From: Chelydra serpentina
Lineage: Eukaryota; Chordata; Testudines; Chelydridae
Direction of reading: 5' to 3'
NCBI GenBank assembly: GCA_037349315.1
Contig: JBAIAC010000008.1
Location: forward strand, 125,362,001-125,426,000
Length of the DNA: 64,000 bases
The position numbers and the translations under genes were made by a program. Positions 36,113 to 46,918 of this stretch are shown piece after piece. Position 1 is the stretch's first letter, and every line of letters starts with the position of its first letter. Below the pieces are notes generated by a model. The model had not been told where the DNA came from and ran no database searches. It worked only from the letters and a program-made list of their open reading frames with translations.

Positions 36113-36521
36113 TCACGCATGGGTGATAGGATATTTTTGTCTTATCGTTTTTCTGTGTGAGTTCATTCGAGAGCATAGTGGTTGTGTGGTGTCACCCACA
36201 TAATTGTTGAGGCATTTAATGCACTGGTTGAGATACACCATATGTTGTGATAGGCATGGGTAGGACCCATAGATCTTGAAAGGTGCATTGTTGGGAGTAC
36301 TGACCATCATAGCAGGGGAAGATATATCTGCCTGTTTTGCATCTGTTGTTCTGGCAGGGTTTGGTGCCACTTTGAGTTGATGTGCCCTGTTCTGTGGGGA
36401 GTTTACTTCTGATGAGGTTGGAGGGTTGTTTGAAGGCCAGAAGAGGGGATTTGGGAAATATTTCTTTCAGCATGTGATCCCCATTGAGCATGGGTTGTAA
36501 TTGTTTAATGATACCCTGCAT
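36113..36521 (-). pseudogene. Penelope-like GIY-YIG endonuclease remnant
   Basis: Two overlapping minus-strand frames (36216-36521 and 36113-36370) represent one frameshifted coding region. The upstream frame has KSPLLAFKQPSNLIRSKLP and KPCQNNRCKTGRYIFPC, the Cys-containing linker of Penelope-like proteins. The other continues with QHMVYLNQCIKCLNNYVGD and TTQPLCSRMNSHRKTIRQK. The V-Y-x-x-x-C-x-x-C...Y-V-G-x-T...R-x-x-x-H-R pattern is the GIY-YIG endonuclease fold of these elements. The frameshift lies at about 36300. It is inactive. Confidence 0.82.
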
Positions 36522-36665
36522 AGGGTCTAGTGTTGTGTGGTAAGTGACAACTAGGGGTATGTGGTCAGTGTTTTTTTTTTTTTCTGCATTGAAGCAGATT
36601 CTCTCGGCGTATTTGGATGGCCCATTCCATGATGTGATCTACTTCTCTGTTGGAGTGTCCTTATT

Positions 36666-37003
36666 CAGGGCCTGCTCCAGGAACCAGCTTTCCAAGCTGG
36701 TGCTTGGGACGGCATCGAAAATGGGGTGGCAGTCTGAGTCCCACGGCGGCAATTCGGCAACAGGTCTGCTGCCGTTCCCACCATGGCGGCAATTCGGCGG
36801 CAGGTCCGCCATCGAATAGCCAACGGGACTCAGACTGCCGCCCCATTCTCGCCCGCCACGGCGGCAATTCGGCGGCAGGTCTGCTGCTCTTCCTACTGCT
36901 GAATTGCCGCCGCGGGACTCGGACTGCAGCCTCATTCTCGCCCGCCACCGCAGCAATTCAGCGGCGACTGCTTGGGGTGGCAAAATCGTTAGAGCCGCTC
37001 CTG
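36666..37003. mobile_element. hAT element nested in the Penelope-like element
   Basis: The 338-bp element begins CAGGGCCTGCTCCAGG and ends AGAGCCGCTCCTG (inverted: CAGGAGCGGCTCT). The octamer TCCTTATT is exact on both sides, at 36658-36665 and 37004-37011. The interior repeats GGCGGCAATTCGGCGGCAGG-like units. Open frames here on both strands are shadows of the GGC-rich repeat. Confidence 0.92.
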
Positions 37004-37910
37004 TCCTTATTTAAATAAAGTGTTTTAAAATGTCTTCAGGTGTGCATCCCAGACTTGCTCCTCGGAGTAAATTCTGTGGTATCTGAGTGCCTGGATGTAT
37101 GGATAACAGATTTCTTGGTGTGTCTAGGGTGGTTGCTGGATCTGTGGAGGTAAATACTCCATAGGGAGCTGTGGATTTTTTCATATAGTCATTTGTAGGG
37201 TTCCATTGTTAAAGCTGATTGTGGTGTCTAGGAAGTTGATGCTGGTGTTGGAAACCTACATCACGTGTGAACGACTTATACTTAATCTGTTCCATCTTGT
37301 ATTTAGCTCAGACACTCTGCTTATCTTCTCTAGACCTGAGGAAAAGCTCTGTGAAGCTCAAAAGCTTATTCCTTCCACAAACAGAAGTTGGTCCAATAAC
37401 AGATATTACCTCACCTGCCTTGTCTCTTACTTAAATTATTAGACATTCTCCAACCCTCATCTTCAGGCAGAATGGCCTACCTATTAATGAGGGCTTTCTG
37501 GAACTAGCAAATAGCATATGGCAAACTCCTGCATCTATCCCCGTGACTTCCAAGCATGCACACAAGAGATGCCAGGTGTTGACTAAAAAAACTCCTTTCA
37601 GGAGCCCACTCCTGTGTCTTTGCCTTGCTACAGTCAGCTATGACAGAAGGGCAGCTCACTGCTAGAACAGCACACCAGGTACTCTGGTTGTCCAAGATGT
37701 TCATGCGAGAGCAATAGCCCAAATCCACGCACAGAGAGAAAGATCCAAAGTAGATCTTTTGGGATGAAAAGTATACTCCTCAGTGAATCTCCTACTAAGA
37801 GTTACCCAAATGGCAAGAACTTCTTTCGAAGTATGATTTTCTGCTATGGCACAGACTCTCCACCTTGATGGACAAGCACCCCAGTGAATATTAGGATAAG
37901 TTAAGATCAG

Positions 37911-39130
37911 TGTAGTGGGTCGGCTGCCCAACTCCAGTAAAAAAAAAAAGGGTTAAAAGCAGCCAAGCTAGGCTGATTGGGGAAGCAGTCCCCTGTGCTC
38001 TCTTCCACAGATGGGGTTGAAGGAGCCTCAGGAGGCCGGGAGTGATTTCATTTTCCTGAAGTGGGACTCGACTTTCAAAAATTTGGGAGACGGCGTGTTA
38101 GTATATCTGAGCCAGAATGTGAAACCAGTCTAATTTCATGGTCAAACTGAGTGAAATGCAGAGGCGAACAAATGGTATAAAAAGTGTTAAATAAGTTTGA
38201 TGTTTCTCTTGTGTCAGGTTTAGATGCTGTTACTAACACAACTAAGAATAAATGTTTTAAAATATATTGAGGCAAATGAATTCCTGGTATGACTCAATTG
38301 AATGGAGTTACAAATTTGGCCCTATAGTTTCTTCTGTATCACTTTAAAATTGGTGGTAGGGTCTGTGTGAAACATATGGCAAATAAGTCAGACAGGCTAC
38401 AGGTGGCTTGTTAGAAATAATTCATTATTATGACATGTCTGTCACTTTATGAACTCCATTTTTTTCTGAACACCTGCTATGTTTCAACCTCCATTTTGAG
38501 TGTAACCTTTAGCGTGGCTTTGAGCATTCATTCCAACCCAGAAACTTGGCACCATGCAAAGACTGTATCTGGGGATCAGCAACAGAGCCATCAGCATTGG
38601 ACAGCTCTCCCCTTGTGGTACAGTGGGGTTGCTACAGGCAGAGCTATTGACTTTGAATGACTGCCCAGAAGCTGGTGGAGGGGTTGGAGCATGGAAAATG
38701 CCCAGCTGAAGAGCAGGAAAAGGAAAGGGGTCAGAAGCTGTTTTAAAAAGAGAAAAGCTCTAAGTCAAGGAAGCCATTTAATTACCAAAAACAGACAACC
38801 CAAAAGGAGTGGAGGTAGGAGGAACTTTGCCTCCCTTAAGGACTTAAAGGAAACCCAGAGACTTACAAAAGGAGGTGAGATCAGACTGAGGGGAGTTTGT
38901 AATTTATCCATGGATCTGTAATTCTTATGCTTCTCAAGAGGAAAGTGGTGGTGTATAAGAAATTCCTTGGCTAAGCCTATGTTGCCACATTTCCCCTGAA
39001 GGGTGTAACTAGGAAACCAAAGCTCCAACAGCCAGGTGGAGCCTAGGTGGAATGTGTCTAAGCGACTAGGGCGCACTCAGGCAACGGTTGGTTCCACTGT
39101 CTAGGTGGCAGATTGTATTGTTCCACTACA
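37911..39130. mobile_element. Probable LTR or LTR-bounded remnant
   Basis: The left edge TGTAGTGGGTCGGCTGCCC and the right edge TTCCACTACA form 8-base inverted ends of TG...CA type. It abuts the last DIRS segment exactly where DIRS coding stops. I find no matching duplication outside, and 1220 bp is long for one LTR, so it may be a composite. The interior frames carry no recognised protein. Confidence 0.42.
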
Positions 39131-39699
39131 CAAGAAGGGTGGTGGACACAGAGTCTACACCTGGGAGTGGGCAGTAACTACCTGCATCCAGGGGGGTTAA
39201 AAGCTTACGGCATTCAGCGGGTGAATCCACTCGCGACAGACTGTCTGTTCTGAGAGCTATTTATGTAACTGGGACACGCAATATAAACATATTATGTGAA
39301 AAGGAAGTTCCAGTTAAAGAAAAACATTTCTGGAAAACAGGAAATGTTATTCTGGAAGAAAGAAAGCTGCCTATTAATAGCGGGGAAAACGTACGCAATA
39401 TACTTTGCCATCAAGTCTTTACATGACAATGTGAGGCAGAAAATCTGTAGTAAATGAGACAGGTTAGGCTATCTCAGACCTGTGGTGATGGAAAAGTTCT
39501 GTGTTAAATGGCATGTGCAAATACCACCCCGCCGTACAAGATGACTCATTGGACAGCTGCACAATTCATAGGAAAGCATATGGAGGCGGAGATACCATCA
39601 GGCTTTCAGTTAAAGGACTGGATAATTTATAGGAATAATAATGGAATAATGTCCATATCACTGGCTTGAATCCAACCTGGGCTGGGGGTGACTGAAAGG

Positions 39700-40444
39700 T
39701 GTGACGGGGTTACGACTCACCACCGCGGCGCCCCCTGCCGCTCGGTCTGGGAATTAGCTCACAGCAGTCCTGGAGCGCCCTCCGCCAGTGGTGTCCCGTC
39801 CGCTGCTCCCTTGCCGGCGTCTGGACCCGTGTTGCTCCCGGCTCGCCGCGTCCTCTTCAGGACACTGCCCTCCGGCAGCATCTCTGCTGCCGTGGCCAAC
39901 TACACCCCAAAGTGTGGCCCCTTCCCTCAGGGGTCTGGTGCAGTCTGTTATGGCCACTTCCCACAGCCCGGTGCAAGATAAAGGGGAAAGGGCAGGGGGA
40001 GACCCAGGCCTGCCCACTACCCTGGGTCCCGATCCAGGGACCCTCTAGCGGCAGCCTCCCTGCCCTCCTTCCTTCCCCTTGTCTGTTCACTCTCCCTGGG
40101 TCACTTCCCCGTTGACCCCTTTAGGCCCTTCCAGTCAGGGCCCACAGCCTGGCAGGTAACAGGCTGGAGCTCTCCTATGCTCGCCTGCATCTGCCCTGCC
40201 CAGCACTGTGCTGTGCTGTGCTGTGCTGTCTGAGGTGCTGGTCTCCTGAGCAGGAGACAGACCTTCCCCTCCAAAGGCCTGGGAGAGACCTCCTGCTTCT
40301 TTCCTAGGCAGCCTTTTTATAGGGCTGAGCCTGGCCCTGATTGGCTCCCTATAAGCCCTTCTCTCATTGGCTGCCTGTCTTCACAGGCTCCCTGGCTTGC
40401 TGCAGCCCACTCATGCAAGGGGGTGGGGCACTTGCCCCACCACA
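39700..40444. mobile_element. GC-rich solo LTR
   Basis: The 745-bp block starts TGTGACGGGGTTACGACTC and ends GGCACTTGCCCCACCACA. Flanks AAAGG and GAAGG match at four of five positions. A CTGTG run lies at 40203-40230. The many overlapping frames on both strands reflect high G+C. No internal retroviral genes adjoin it. Confidence 0.75.
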
Positions 40445-40605
40445 GAAGGCTACACAATAGCTTACATGAAAGTAACTGGATCATCAACCTAGGTTTTTAT
40501 ACCACACCCATTTCCATTGTACTTGAGTGCTTCATCTGTAGGTTTCATACTTGTTGGCAGTCTCACTGGAGAGGGCTGAGCCTGAGTGGAAGTGGAGACA
40601 AAATT

Positions 40606-40608
<3 letters not shown>

Positions 40609-40655
<47 letters not shown>
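40609..40655 (+). repeat. (CT)n microsatellite
   Basis: An uninterrupted CT dinucleotide run of about 23 repeats, adjacent to a CCCC tract. Confidence 0.98.
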
Positions 40656-40658
<3 letters not shown>

Positions 40659-40739
40659 GGTGGTTCCTGGCCTTCAGGGCTGAGCAAGTTGATGAGGGAT
40701 GTTTGCACGGAGGCTAACTGTACACTGTGAATGATTATT

Positions 40740-40918
40740 AGAAGCTGGGAATGGGCAATAGGGGAAGCTGGAAATGGGCAACAGGTGATGGATCACTTGA
40801 TGATTACCTGTTCTATTCTTTCCCTCTGAAGCACCTGGCATTGGCTACTGTCGGAAGACAGGATTCTGGGCTAGATGGACTGTTGGTTTGACCCAACGTG
40901 GCTGTTCTTATGTTCTAG
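40740..40918 (+). mobile_element. CR1/L3-like LINE 3' end
   Basis: The block ends GGGCTAGATGGACTGTTGGT, then TTGACCCAACGTGGCTGTTC and TTATGTTCT. This GGGCTAGATGGACC...GTCTGAcccAgtatGG...TTATGTTCTTATG ending is the recurrent 3' end of amniote CR1/L3-type LINEs. Only the tail is present; an internal GGGAATGGGCAA word is duplicated. Confidence 0.7.
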
Positions 40919-40919
40919 G

Positions 40920-42206
40920 GCCAGAAAGATGGCTCCACCGTAACTTCCCCTCCCCTGCATTCCTTGGACAGCCAGGAATTACTAACCTCAATGGAGTGTA
41001 AGAGGCTGTGTTAATCTCCATACTTGTCAAAAGTTCAGGGCTGCCCAGTGTCATGCATTCTCCATTCCTGCATGTCTCACCCGTCCAGCAGAGCTGTAGG
41101 AGGGCAGTGGGCTTTGCCTACAGTTCTTTTAACCAGCAGAGGCCCCAGTGGCTCATCCTCCTCTTGCTCCCCCCTGCTAATGGATCAGAACCAGAAGCAA
41201 GCAGCTGGGATTGGGAGCAGGCGGCTGGTGCAGCAGCAGAAGATAAAGCCTGATGTTGGCCCCAAGCTCCCTCCCTGCCTAATCCACCTGCACTAGACAC
41301 AAACCCCAGCCGCCCCAGTAAACCTCCAGCCCCAGGAACCTCCTGCCCTTCAGGAGTGGCAGCACCTTCTTCTCTTAGAAGATTCAGCATCCTCTAATCT
41401 ATAGGAGCCCCCACCGCTGCCCAAACACCACCTTCCCTCACCCCAGAGTTCTGTGCTAGCTCTCATCAATACCAACCGCCCAGAAGCCACCCCACAGCTT
41501 CCTACTCAGATTCCTCCACAGACCCCTTCAGGCATTCATTCATCTGCAGCAGCTTCCCCTGCCACTGCCGGGGCAGGGTGTCTTGACAGTAAGCTTAATT
41601 TATGGGGGATATGCAAATTATTTGCAGATATTCAAATTATCTCCTTACATAATTTGCATAAAACATCACACCTGGAGCAGAACAAAATTAGGTACGAAAG
41701 TCCTGTGTTGGATGGTTCCACTCAAGAACCCTGCTGAGCTCTCCCCATCATAGTGAATCATGACAGAAAACAGGTCACTTAGCCAGTGATTTGAACAAAA
41801 CTTTCCCGCTCTCCTAATCATGCCTTGTCTTCTAACACCAGGTCCCTCCTGCACGCACAAAGCCAGTGTACATACAGGAGTGGCCATGTCAACACTTCCA
41901 ATGCAGGCATCTATATTTGCATGAATAAAAGCTCAAAAAATATGGCCACCCAAATGTTCATGGAAAAAAACCATAAAAAAAGTTCTGACTACAGATGGTT
42001 TAAATCGCTTGTTGGATTTAAGGAGCCTATTCGTAAATCAGTGTTTTCACTGTCTGCCCAGCTCTTCTTCTGTGGTTTGGCACAATACTTGTTTGCAGCC
42101 AGTGGAGATGGTCAGGCTCCATACATGTCGTGTTTTTAATTTTGTTCCTTTAAGGATCTTTTTGATCTGCTTCTAAAAAGCTGGAACATTTGCTTTTTCT
42201 TTTCAG
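40920..42206. other. Intergenic, no recognised element
   Basis: Moderately GC-rich sequence with short frames on both strands at 41008-41390 and 41453-41737. None has domain similarity or strong splice context. Confidence 0.4.
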
Positions 42207-42262
42207 AGGCATTGATTATAAAGGCCCAACCGCTACCAGTGAACTAGGTCAGGTTTGCAAAG
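42207..42262 (+). other. Exon-like segment with strong splice signals
   Basis: A 56-bp segment is preceded by TTTGCTTTTTCTTTTCAG (acceptor ending 42206) and followed by the consensus donor GTAAGT at 42263. Only one of three frames is open; read that way it gives GIDYKGPTATSELGQVCK, which I do not recognise. It lies about 21 kb downstream of ARFGAP3 on the same strand. In human the next gene in this direction is A4GALT, which has non-coding 5' exons, so a 5' UTR exon of such a gene is one possibility. A chance match to splice consensus cannot be excluded. Confidence 0.35.
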
Positions 42263-43727
42263 GTAAGTAGGTTTAGGGGGACAGAAAATTATAACTTTTT
42301 GTCATGACTGCAATTAGCACCTACTTCTCTTACTGTGGAGTATTGAAAACTGTATTAAAATTGTAAGCTATCACTTTAAGTGCTCAGGGCTTTTTTCCCT
42401 GGTCTTGCTCAAAGACTGCGAGGCTCAATGGGGAAATGTGTGATCTGGGCCCAGCAGATGTCAGTCTGCAGAAAGCCAGCCTCTAGTAAGGTAGGATGAA
42501 TTGTTCCTCTCTGATTTAGGGAGTTCTGTGGAATGTTCTGTGGGTCCCCTGCAAAACGTGAGTGTGAATAAACAGACAGACGCACAATGTCCGGCAGAGT
42601 GACAGTGAAGAATCCCAGGATGTGACTGCCACCAGGCCTTGTGGGGACAGGAGAAAACAGGAAGCAAGTAAGTTTCCCTAGAATTTAAAAGGTCATATGC
42701 TCACTGGAAAGTGAAGGCAAGCTCTGGAAACTAATATAAACCCTGTCTGGAAAGTCCAAGTGCAAGAAAAGTTCTTGTTTGGTATAATGGCAGTGCTACA
42801 TGAAGCTCCAAAATGGCCCTGAAAAGGATCTGCAAACTCCAAACAGGAGGGAGTGGCCTGAAAATATTTTAGAGTTGGAGGAAAAAACCCTACAGTACAA
42901 TGTGTGCTATTCTGGAAAATTAATATAGAACTCATTTGATAAAATGTAACTGCACAGTCATTTCCTATGCCTCTGCTCAGTTACTACAGACCAATCCATA
43001 GTGAATTATCTGCAGTAGCTTGCTGCCTAATGAAAGGACCAACTCATTATGGCTTATTCTAGTTTCCTAAACATAGAAGATCCATGTGAAAATAAGGTTC
43101 AATTCTGCAAGGTGCGGAGTGCTCTCGGCTCCCATTCTCCTTCCGTGAAAGCTGGGGTGTGTGGTTTTCACCTCCTGCTGCAAAGGGCGGAAAATATCTC
43201 CCATGGCAGCACCTGTCACCGCATGCCACAATGTGTAATTGGCATGTGTGGATAGCAAACAGCCATGCATCTTCCCCAGCAAGATTTTCATGGTTTGTGG
43301 CTCTGAGTTTTCCTACCTACGCTACTACTGGTCACTGCCACTTTTTCCACCTGACCAAGAGGCATGCTGTGTATAAAGGACCCGAGGACTTCAGAGGGGC
43401 TCAGTGCAGGCATAAGGGACTACAAACTTGGGTGTGATTGCAGATTTGAAACTAATTTTTGAAGTACGCTTATGTGGAGCTGCATGTCCATTTGTAACTA
43501 TTAAATGCAGCAGATAGCACTAAATATAATTAAATGACTGCAGGTGGCTTGTGTCTAGGAGCAGTATACAGCTGAACCCAATGCTTGTGCAGCACCTAGC
43601 ATGATGAAATCCTGCCCTGGTTCGCCTCTACGTGCTATCAACATATGAATGTTAAATTCTAATAAATATGATAATAGAGTTAGTGATACAGGCCCCAACT
43701 GAGATTGGCACACCACTGAGCTGTTCA
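42263..43727. other. Intergenic or intronic, no recognised element
   Basis: Single-copy-looking sequence with no clear repeat termini. If the segment at 42207 is an exon, this would be its downstream intron. Confidence 0.4.
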
Positions 43728-43731
43728 GTAC

Positions 43732-44180
43732 TGTGGCAAAGTACCTTCTTCTCCTCAGCAGACTCGGTCCTTTTAGCCTTGGAGACACAGGCTTGGGCAG
43801 GGCAATCCCCTACTGGAAGCTATACCTTTCCCCGGTCAGTCCCTTGAGTTTGTTTCCTTTCCCTTCTGGGGAGGAAATGCAGCCCTCCTTCCAGGAAGAC
43901 TTCAGTGTCTAGCTGCACTCAGCCTACTGGCAGCTTCCCTGCTCCCCCTCCCCCTCCCCCTCCCCCTCCCCCTCCCCCTCCATTCACACAGGGGAGGGTT
44001 TAAAAAGGTCTCCAGCAGTTGCAGCCAGCTGGACCTAATTACCTCCCTAGTAACCCCTTTCCCAGCTGCACCTTATTGCCCCGTAGTTATCTCTCCTCAG
44101 TGGATAGGGAGAGGCCTTTTAACCCCCTGGGACTAATTACTACCCCCACCCTTGTAGCTGTTTGTCCTGGGTTTACCACA
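43732..44180 (+). mobile_element. Solo LTR with 4-bp TSD GTAC
   Basis: The 449-bp block begins TGTGGCAAAGTACC and ends GGTTTACCACA. GTAC flanks it exactly at 43728-43731 and 44181-44184. A TTTAAAAA TATA-like box lies at about 43999, just after a CCCCCT hexamer microsatellite. A 4-bp duplication fits Gypsy-type or some retroviral-type LTRs. No internal region remains. Confidence 0.82.
43942..43981 (+). repeat. (CCCCCT)n microsatellite
   Basis: Six to seven hexamer repeats lie inside the solo LTR, immediately upstream of its putative TATA-like box. Confidence 0.95.
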
Positions 44181-44194
44181 GTACAGACACAAAT

Positions 44195-44285
44195 AACTAA
44201 CAGTCCCTGCCCCAAACTACTTACCATCTACATAGACAGGACTAATGGTGGGGGGAAAAGGAAACATGATTCCCATTTTGCAGAA
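44195..44285 (+). repeat. Old amniote interspersed repeat fragment
   Basis: AACAGTCCCTGCCCCAAACT followed by ACTTACCATCTACATAGACA and GGAAACATGATTCCCATTTT matches the same family as the fragments at 10384 and 47846. It directly follows the solo LTR. Confidence 0.5.
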
Positions 44286-44289
44286 CTGA

Positions 44290-45594
44290 GATTAAGGGCT
44301 TGAGCCGAAACCAATGGAAAGACTCTCATTGCGTTCAGTGGGCTTTGGATCCGGCTCAGTGTCAAACAAGGAGGCTCTGGCAGAGCTAATAGTCTGATGT
44401 GTCTATGCAAAGTTACTATGTGACAATCCTGCTGAAATAGAGGAAAACATTTAATCTGACATGGAAAAGATTAAAGAAGAACACGGCTCTTTCGCTAATG
44501 AATCAGAACAGTGCCAAGTAACTTCTAATGGAGGATCAGTGCAGTAAGTAAAAAAAACAAAACAAAACCCCACCATGGATTGCAAAAATCACTTTCCGTC
44601 TTTTTGGATCAAAATTTGTCTTACAGACTAAATAGAAATTCCCGTCCCCTTATCCAAACAAATCCTTAATGTAATTAGAAAAGAAGTTTAAAAGACACTC
44701 CAGAGATAAAAGACAGATTAAATGCATTACCAATACACAGAGCCCAGAAAATGTATTTACGTTGGAGTCCAATTCCTGTGATTCAAACAACTCAGCTGTC
44801 TGATCCCCACGTACATTTTAGCAATTTGGAGATTTTTCTGAAGCAAAGCAACAAACCCAGGAAAAGGAGAACAAAAGTAAAGAACAGAGTGATGTGGTTC
44901 TGCAGAAATTATTAGACAGATGGAGGAGTGAGGGGTGAATGCCACTATAAGGGAAGTGTCAGGACCAGCTGGTAAATGTAATGTTGTTGTGAAGAGGCAA
45001 ATTGGATCCTACAGTTTTTAGTACAAATTAGATTTAAAAGCAAAATTGACTTGGGCCAGATGTCCGCTAGAAACGTTTGCTGATGTACTAATATCAGTTT
45101 AGGGGGGTGATTATTTTGGTGACACTTTTGTACTGGCAAAAGCCCTAGTGCAGATGCAGTTCTAATGGCACAAGAGTGTTTTCCCCCCCAAATAACTTGC
45201 TTAGCTTGCCAAATCAATACAAACAGTACCGGCAAGAGCCCCTTCCCCTTTTATTGGCCAGTATAAGTTGCATCTACATACACTAGGAGGCTTTGCTGAT
45301 ATAGCTATGTTGGTTTAGCTATACTGGCAAATCTTTTCTAATGTAGATGTGGCCGTAGTTAAGAGAGAACCAAATGGTGAGGAGGTAGAAGAATTTTATG
45401 CTGAACACGCCTCTGTTGAAACCAGGAATAGTTTTGTTTAATGGAACCGAGCCAATGGCTCCTGAGATCCAATCCGAAGTTCTGGGAAAGCTAGCCCAGT
45501 GCTTTACCCACGGAGAGGCTGCAAATTAGCTACTAAAGGGGCTAATAATGAAGGTATGATTTTCCTTGTGGTTCAGCGTGAACAAGCCACATGC

Positions 45595-45598
<4 letters not shown>
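44290..45598. other. Intergenic, possible MITE near 45060-45360
   Basis: No gene seen. Sequence at 45240-45355 contains two ATCTACATACACTAGG / AATGTAGATGTGG words and repeated TATACTGGCAAA, suggesting a decayed MITE with CTACA-type ends; boundaries are unclear. Confidence 0.35.
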
Positions 45599-45638
<40 letters not shown>

Positions 45639-45643
45639 CGCGC
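45599..45643 (+). repeat. (TG)n microsatellite
   Basis: About 18 TG repeats (45599-45634) grade into CGTGCGCGC. Confidence 0.97.
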
Positions 45644-45821
45644 ATTCTTGTATATGGCGAAGTATGAATCTGTGGAGCTTATCAAGTCATGACTATCCTT
45701 ACTTAGACAGATATCAGTATCCAGGTCCTAACATTCTGGTTTGTTTTCAGCATTCACAGGCTGAAAGACACTTTCAAACTGAGGTTTGACACTAGGTTCA
45801 ACAGCAGGTGACACTGTAGAG

Positions 45822-46359
45822 CAGGGGCGGGCAAACTTTTTGGCTCGAGGGCCACATGGGCTTTGCAAAACTGTATGGAGGGCCGGGTAGGGAAGGCTGC
45901 GCCTCCCCAAACAGCCTGGCCCCCACCCCCTATCTGCCCCCCCCACCCACTTCCCACCCCCTGACTGCCCCCCCTTAGAACTTCTGATCCATCCAACTCT
46001 CCCCCCCGCACCTTGTCCCCTGACCACCCCCTCCTGGGACCCCCCACCCCTAACCGCCCCCCCAGGACTCCACCCCCTATCCAAGCCCCCCTGTCCCCTG
46101 ACTGCTCTGACCCCTATCCACACCCCCGCCCCCTGACAGCCCCCCTTGGACTCCCACGCCTATCCAACGCCCCCTGCTCCCTGTCCCCTGACTGCCCCCC
46201 GAAACCGCCCCTTATCCAACCCCCCTCCCCCGCCGCCCCCTTACCATGCTGCTTAGAGCAGCAGAAGCTCGCAGCCCCACCGCCCAGCTGGAGCCAGCCC
46301 CGCTGCCGTGCTGCCCGGCAGGAGCGGCGGACCCACGGGCCGTACTTTGCCCACCTCTG
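45822..46359. mobile_element. C-rich non-autonomous hAT element, exact TSD
   Basis: The 538-bp element starts CAGGGGCGGGCAAACTTTTT and ends GTACTTTGCCCACCTCTG, good inverted repeats. CTGTAGAG is exact at 45814-45821 and 46360-46367. The interior is dominated by CCCCxxCCCCCTGACxGCCC repeats, which generate long meaningless frames on both strands (45728-46123 minus, 46013-46408 plus). Confidence 0.94.
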
Positions 46360-46367
46360 CTGTAGAG

Positions 46368-46912
46368 TGAATCTAAAAAGTATCTTGTCATTAAATAAAA
46401 GGAAATGATCACTCCAGTACAGTCAGCTATCCATTGGTGTAGCTAGAGCATTGGTGCTTCTCAGCATGTTATAGTCCACCTTTACAGCTGTGGCTGCTAT
46501 ATTTCAAGGCATAAAGTTTATCTGGATTAATCTCTAACTACATTCAGATGTGTAGTTGGGTAACTCCAAAGTGATAAAAAACAGATTTCAAGATCATAAA
46601 TTGAGAATAAAGAAAACAGGAATGTTTATGATTTGAAAACACCATAATATAAGTCACAGAATTCATGCTGGAGGAATTCACCCCAGTTAAAGAAAAAAGT
46701 AGAAGCTACAGTGCAAGAGTATAAACATGGTCTATGGCCCTGCCCAGCTCCATAATGTATTTAGGTGGCCTGCAAGACCTATTCCAGTTCTCCATAATCT
46801 AAGCTTTCATTTAAAACAATAAATACATTGCTGTCACTCATGGCTGCAGAGACTTTCCACCTGTGAACTGTGTGTAACCAATGCCATGATGTCTCCCAGA
46901 GGCTGCAGAGAA
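46368..46912. other. Intergenic, no recognised element
   Basis: AT-rich flank between an hAT element and a MITE; nothing supportable. Confidence 0.4.
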
Positions 46913-46918
46913 CCTGAA

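Larger units (their letters stand above)
35707..37433 (-). mobile_element. Penelope-like retroelement fragment with inverted terminal copies
   Basis: The minus strand encodes a GIY-YIG endonuclease region. Two related terminal sequences lie in inverted orientation. The left one (about 35707-35840) contains, read on minus, AACAGAAGTTGGTTCAATAA; the right one (about 37330-37433) contains AACAGAAGTTGGTCCAATAA on plus. Such pseudo-LTR arrangements are typical of Penelope-like elements. AATTATT flanks the block at 35700-35706 and 37434-37440. It interrupts the DIRS element, and an hAT element (36666-37003) interrupts it in turn. The reverse transcriptase core is absent. Confidence 0.82.
31735..37910 (+). 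mobile_element. DIRS element split by nested insertions
   Basis: Segments 31735-32187, 32957-33308, 33599-33702, 34488-34916, 35355-35706 and 37441-37910 read as successive parts of one DIRS-type element. The first has 5' leader sequence ending in RHSIRLLCLEKDI-like coding. Later parts carry SFSKCAQKAREKAELPTQM, then an ISP/DEAV-like Ser/Pro linker, then a QEKQH block at about 35680, and after the gap an IWQTPASIP block near 37520. The IWQTP block is shared with the DIRS copy at 18340. Five insertions separate the pieces. No polymerase region remains. Confidence 0.75.

Noticed and set aside
39688..40115. GC-rich block with many ORFs, candidate CpG-island promoter
   Set aside because: It lies in a 745-bp block with LTR ends and a near-matching 5-bp duplication; explained as a solo LTR.
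40609..45643. Tandem-repeat array or CRISPR-like structure
   Set aside because: The (CT)n, (CCCCCT)n and (TG)n tracts are ordinary unrelated microsatellites without spacers, and the host is a vertebrate.
45728..46408. Two 131-codon ORFs on opposite strands
   Set aside because: Both come from the C-rich interior of an hAT element.
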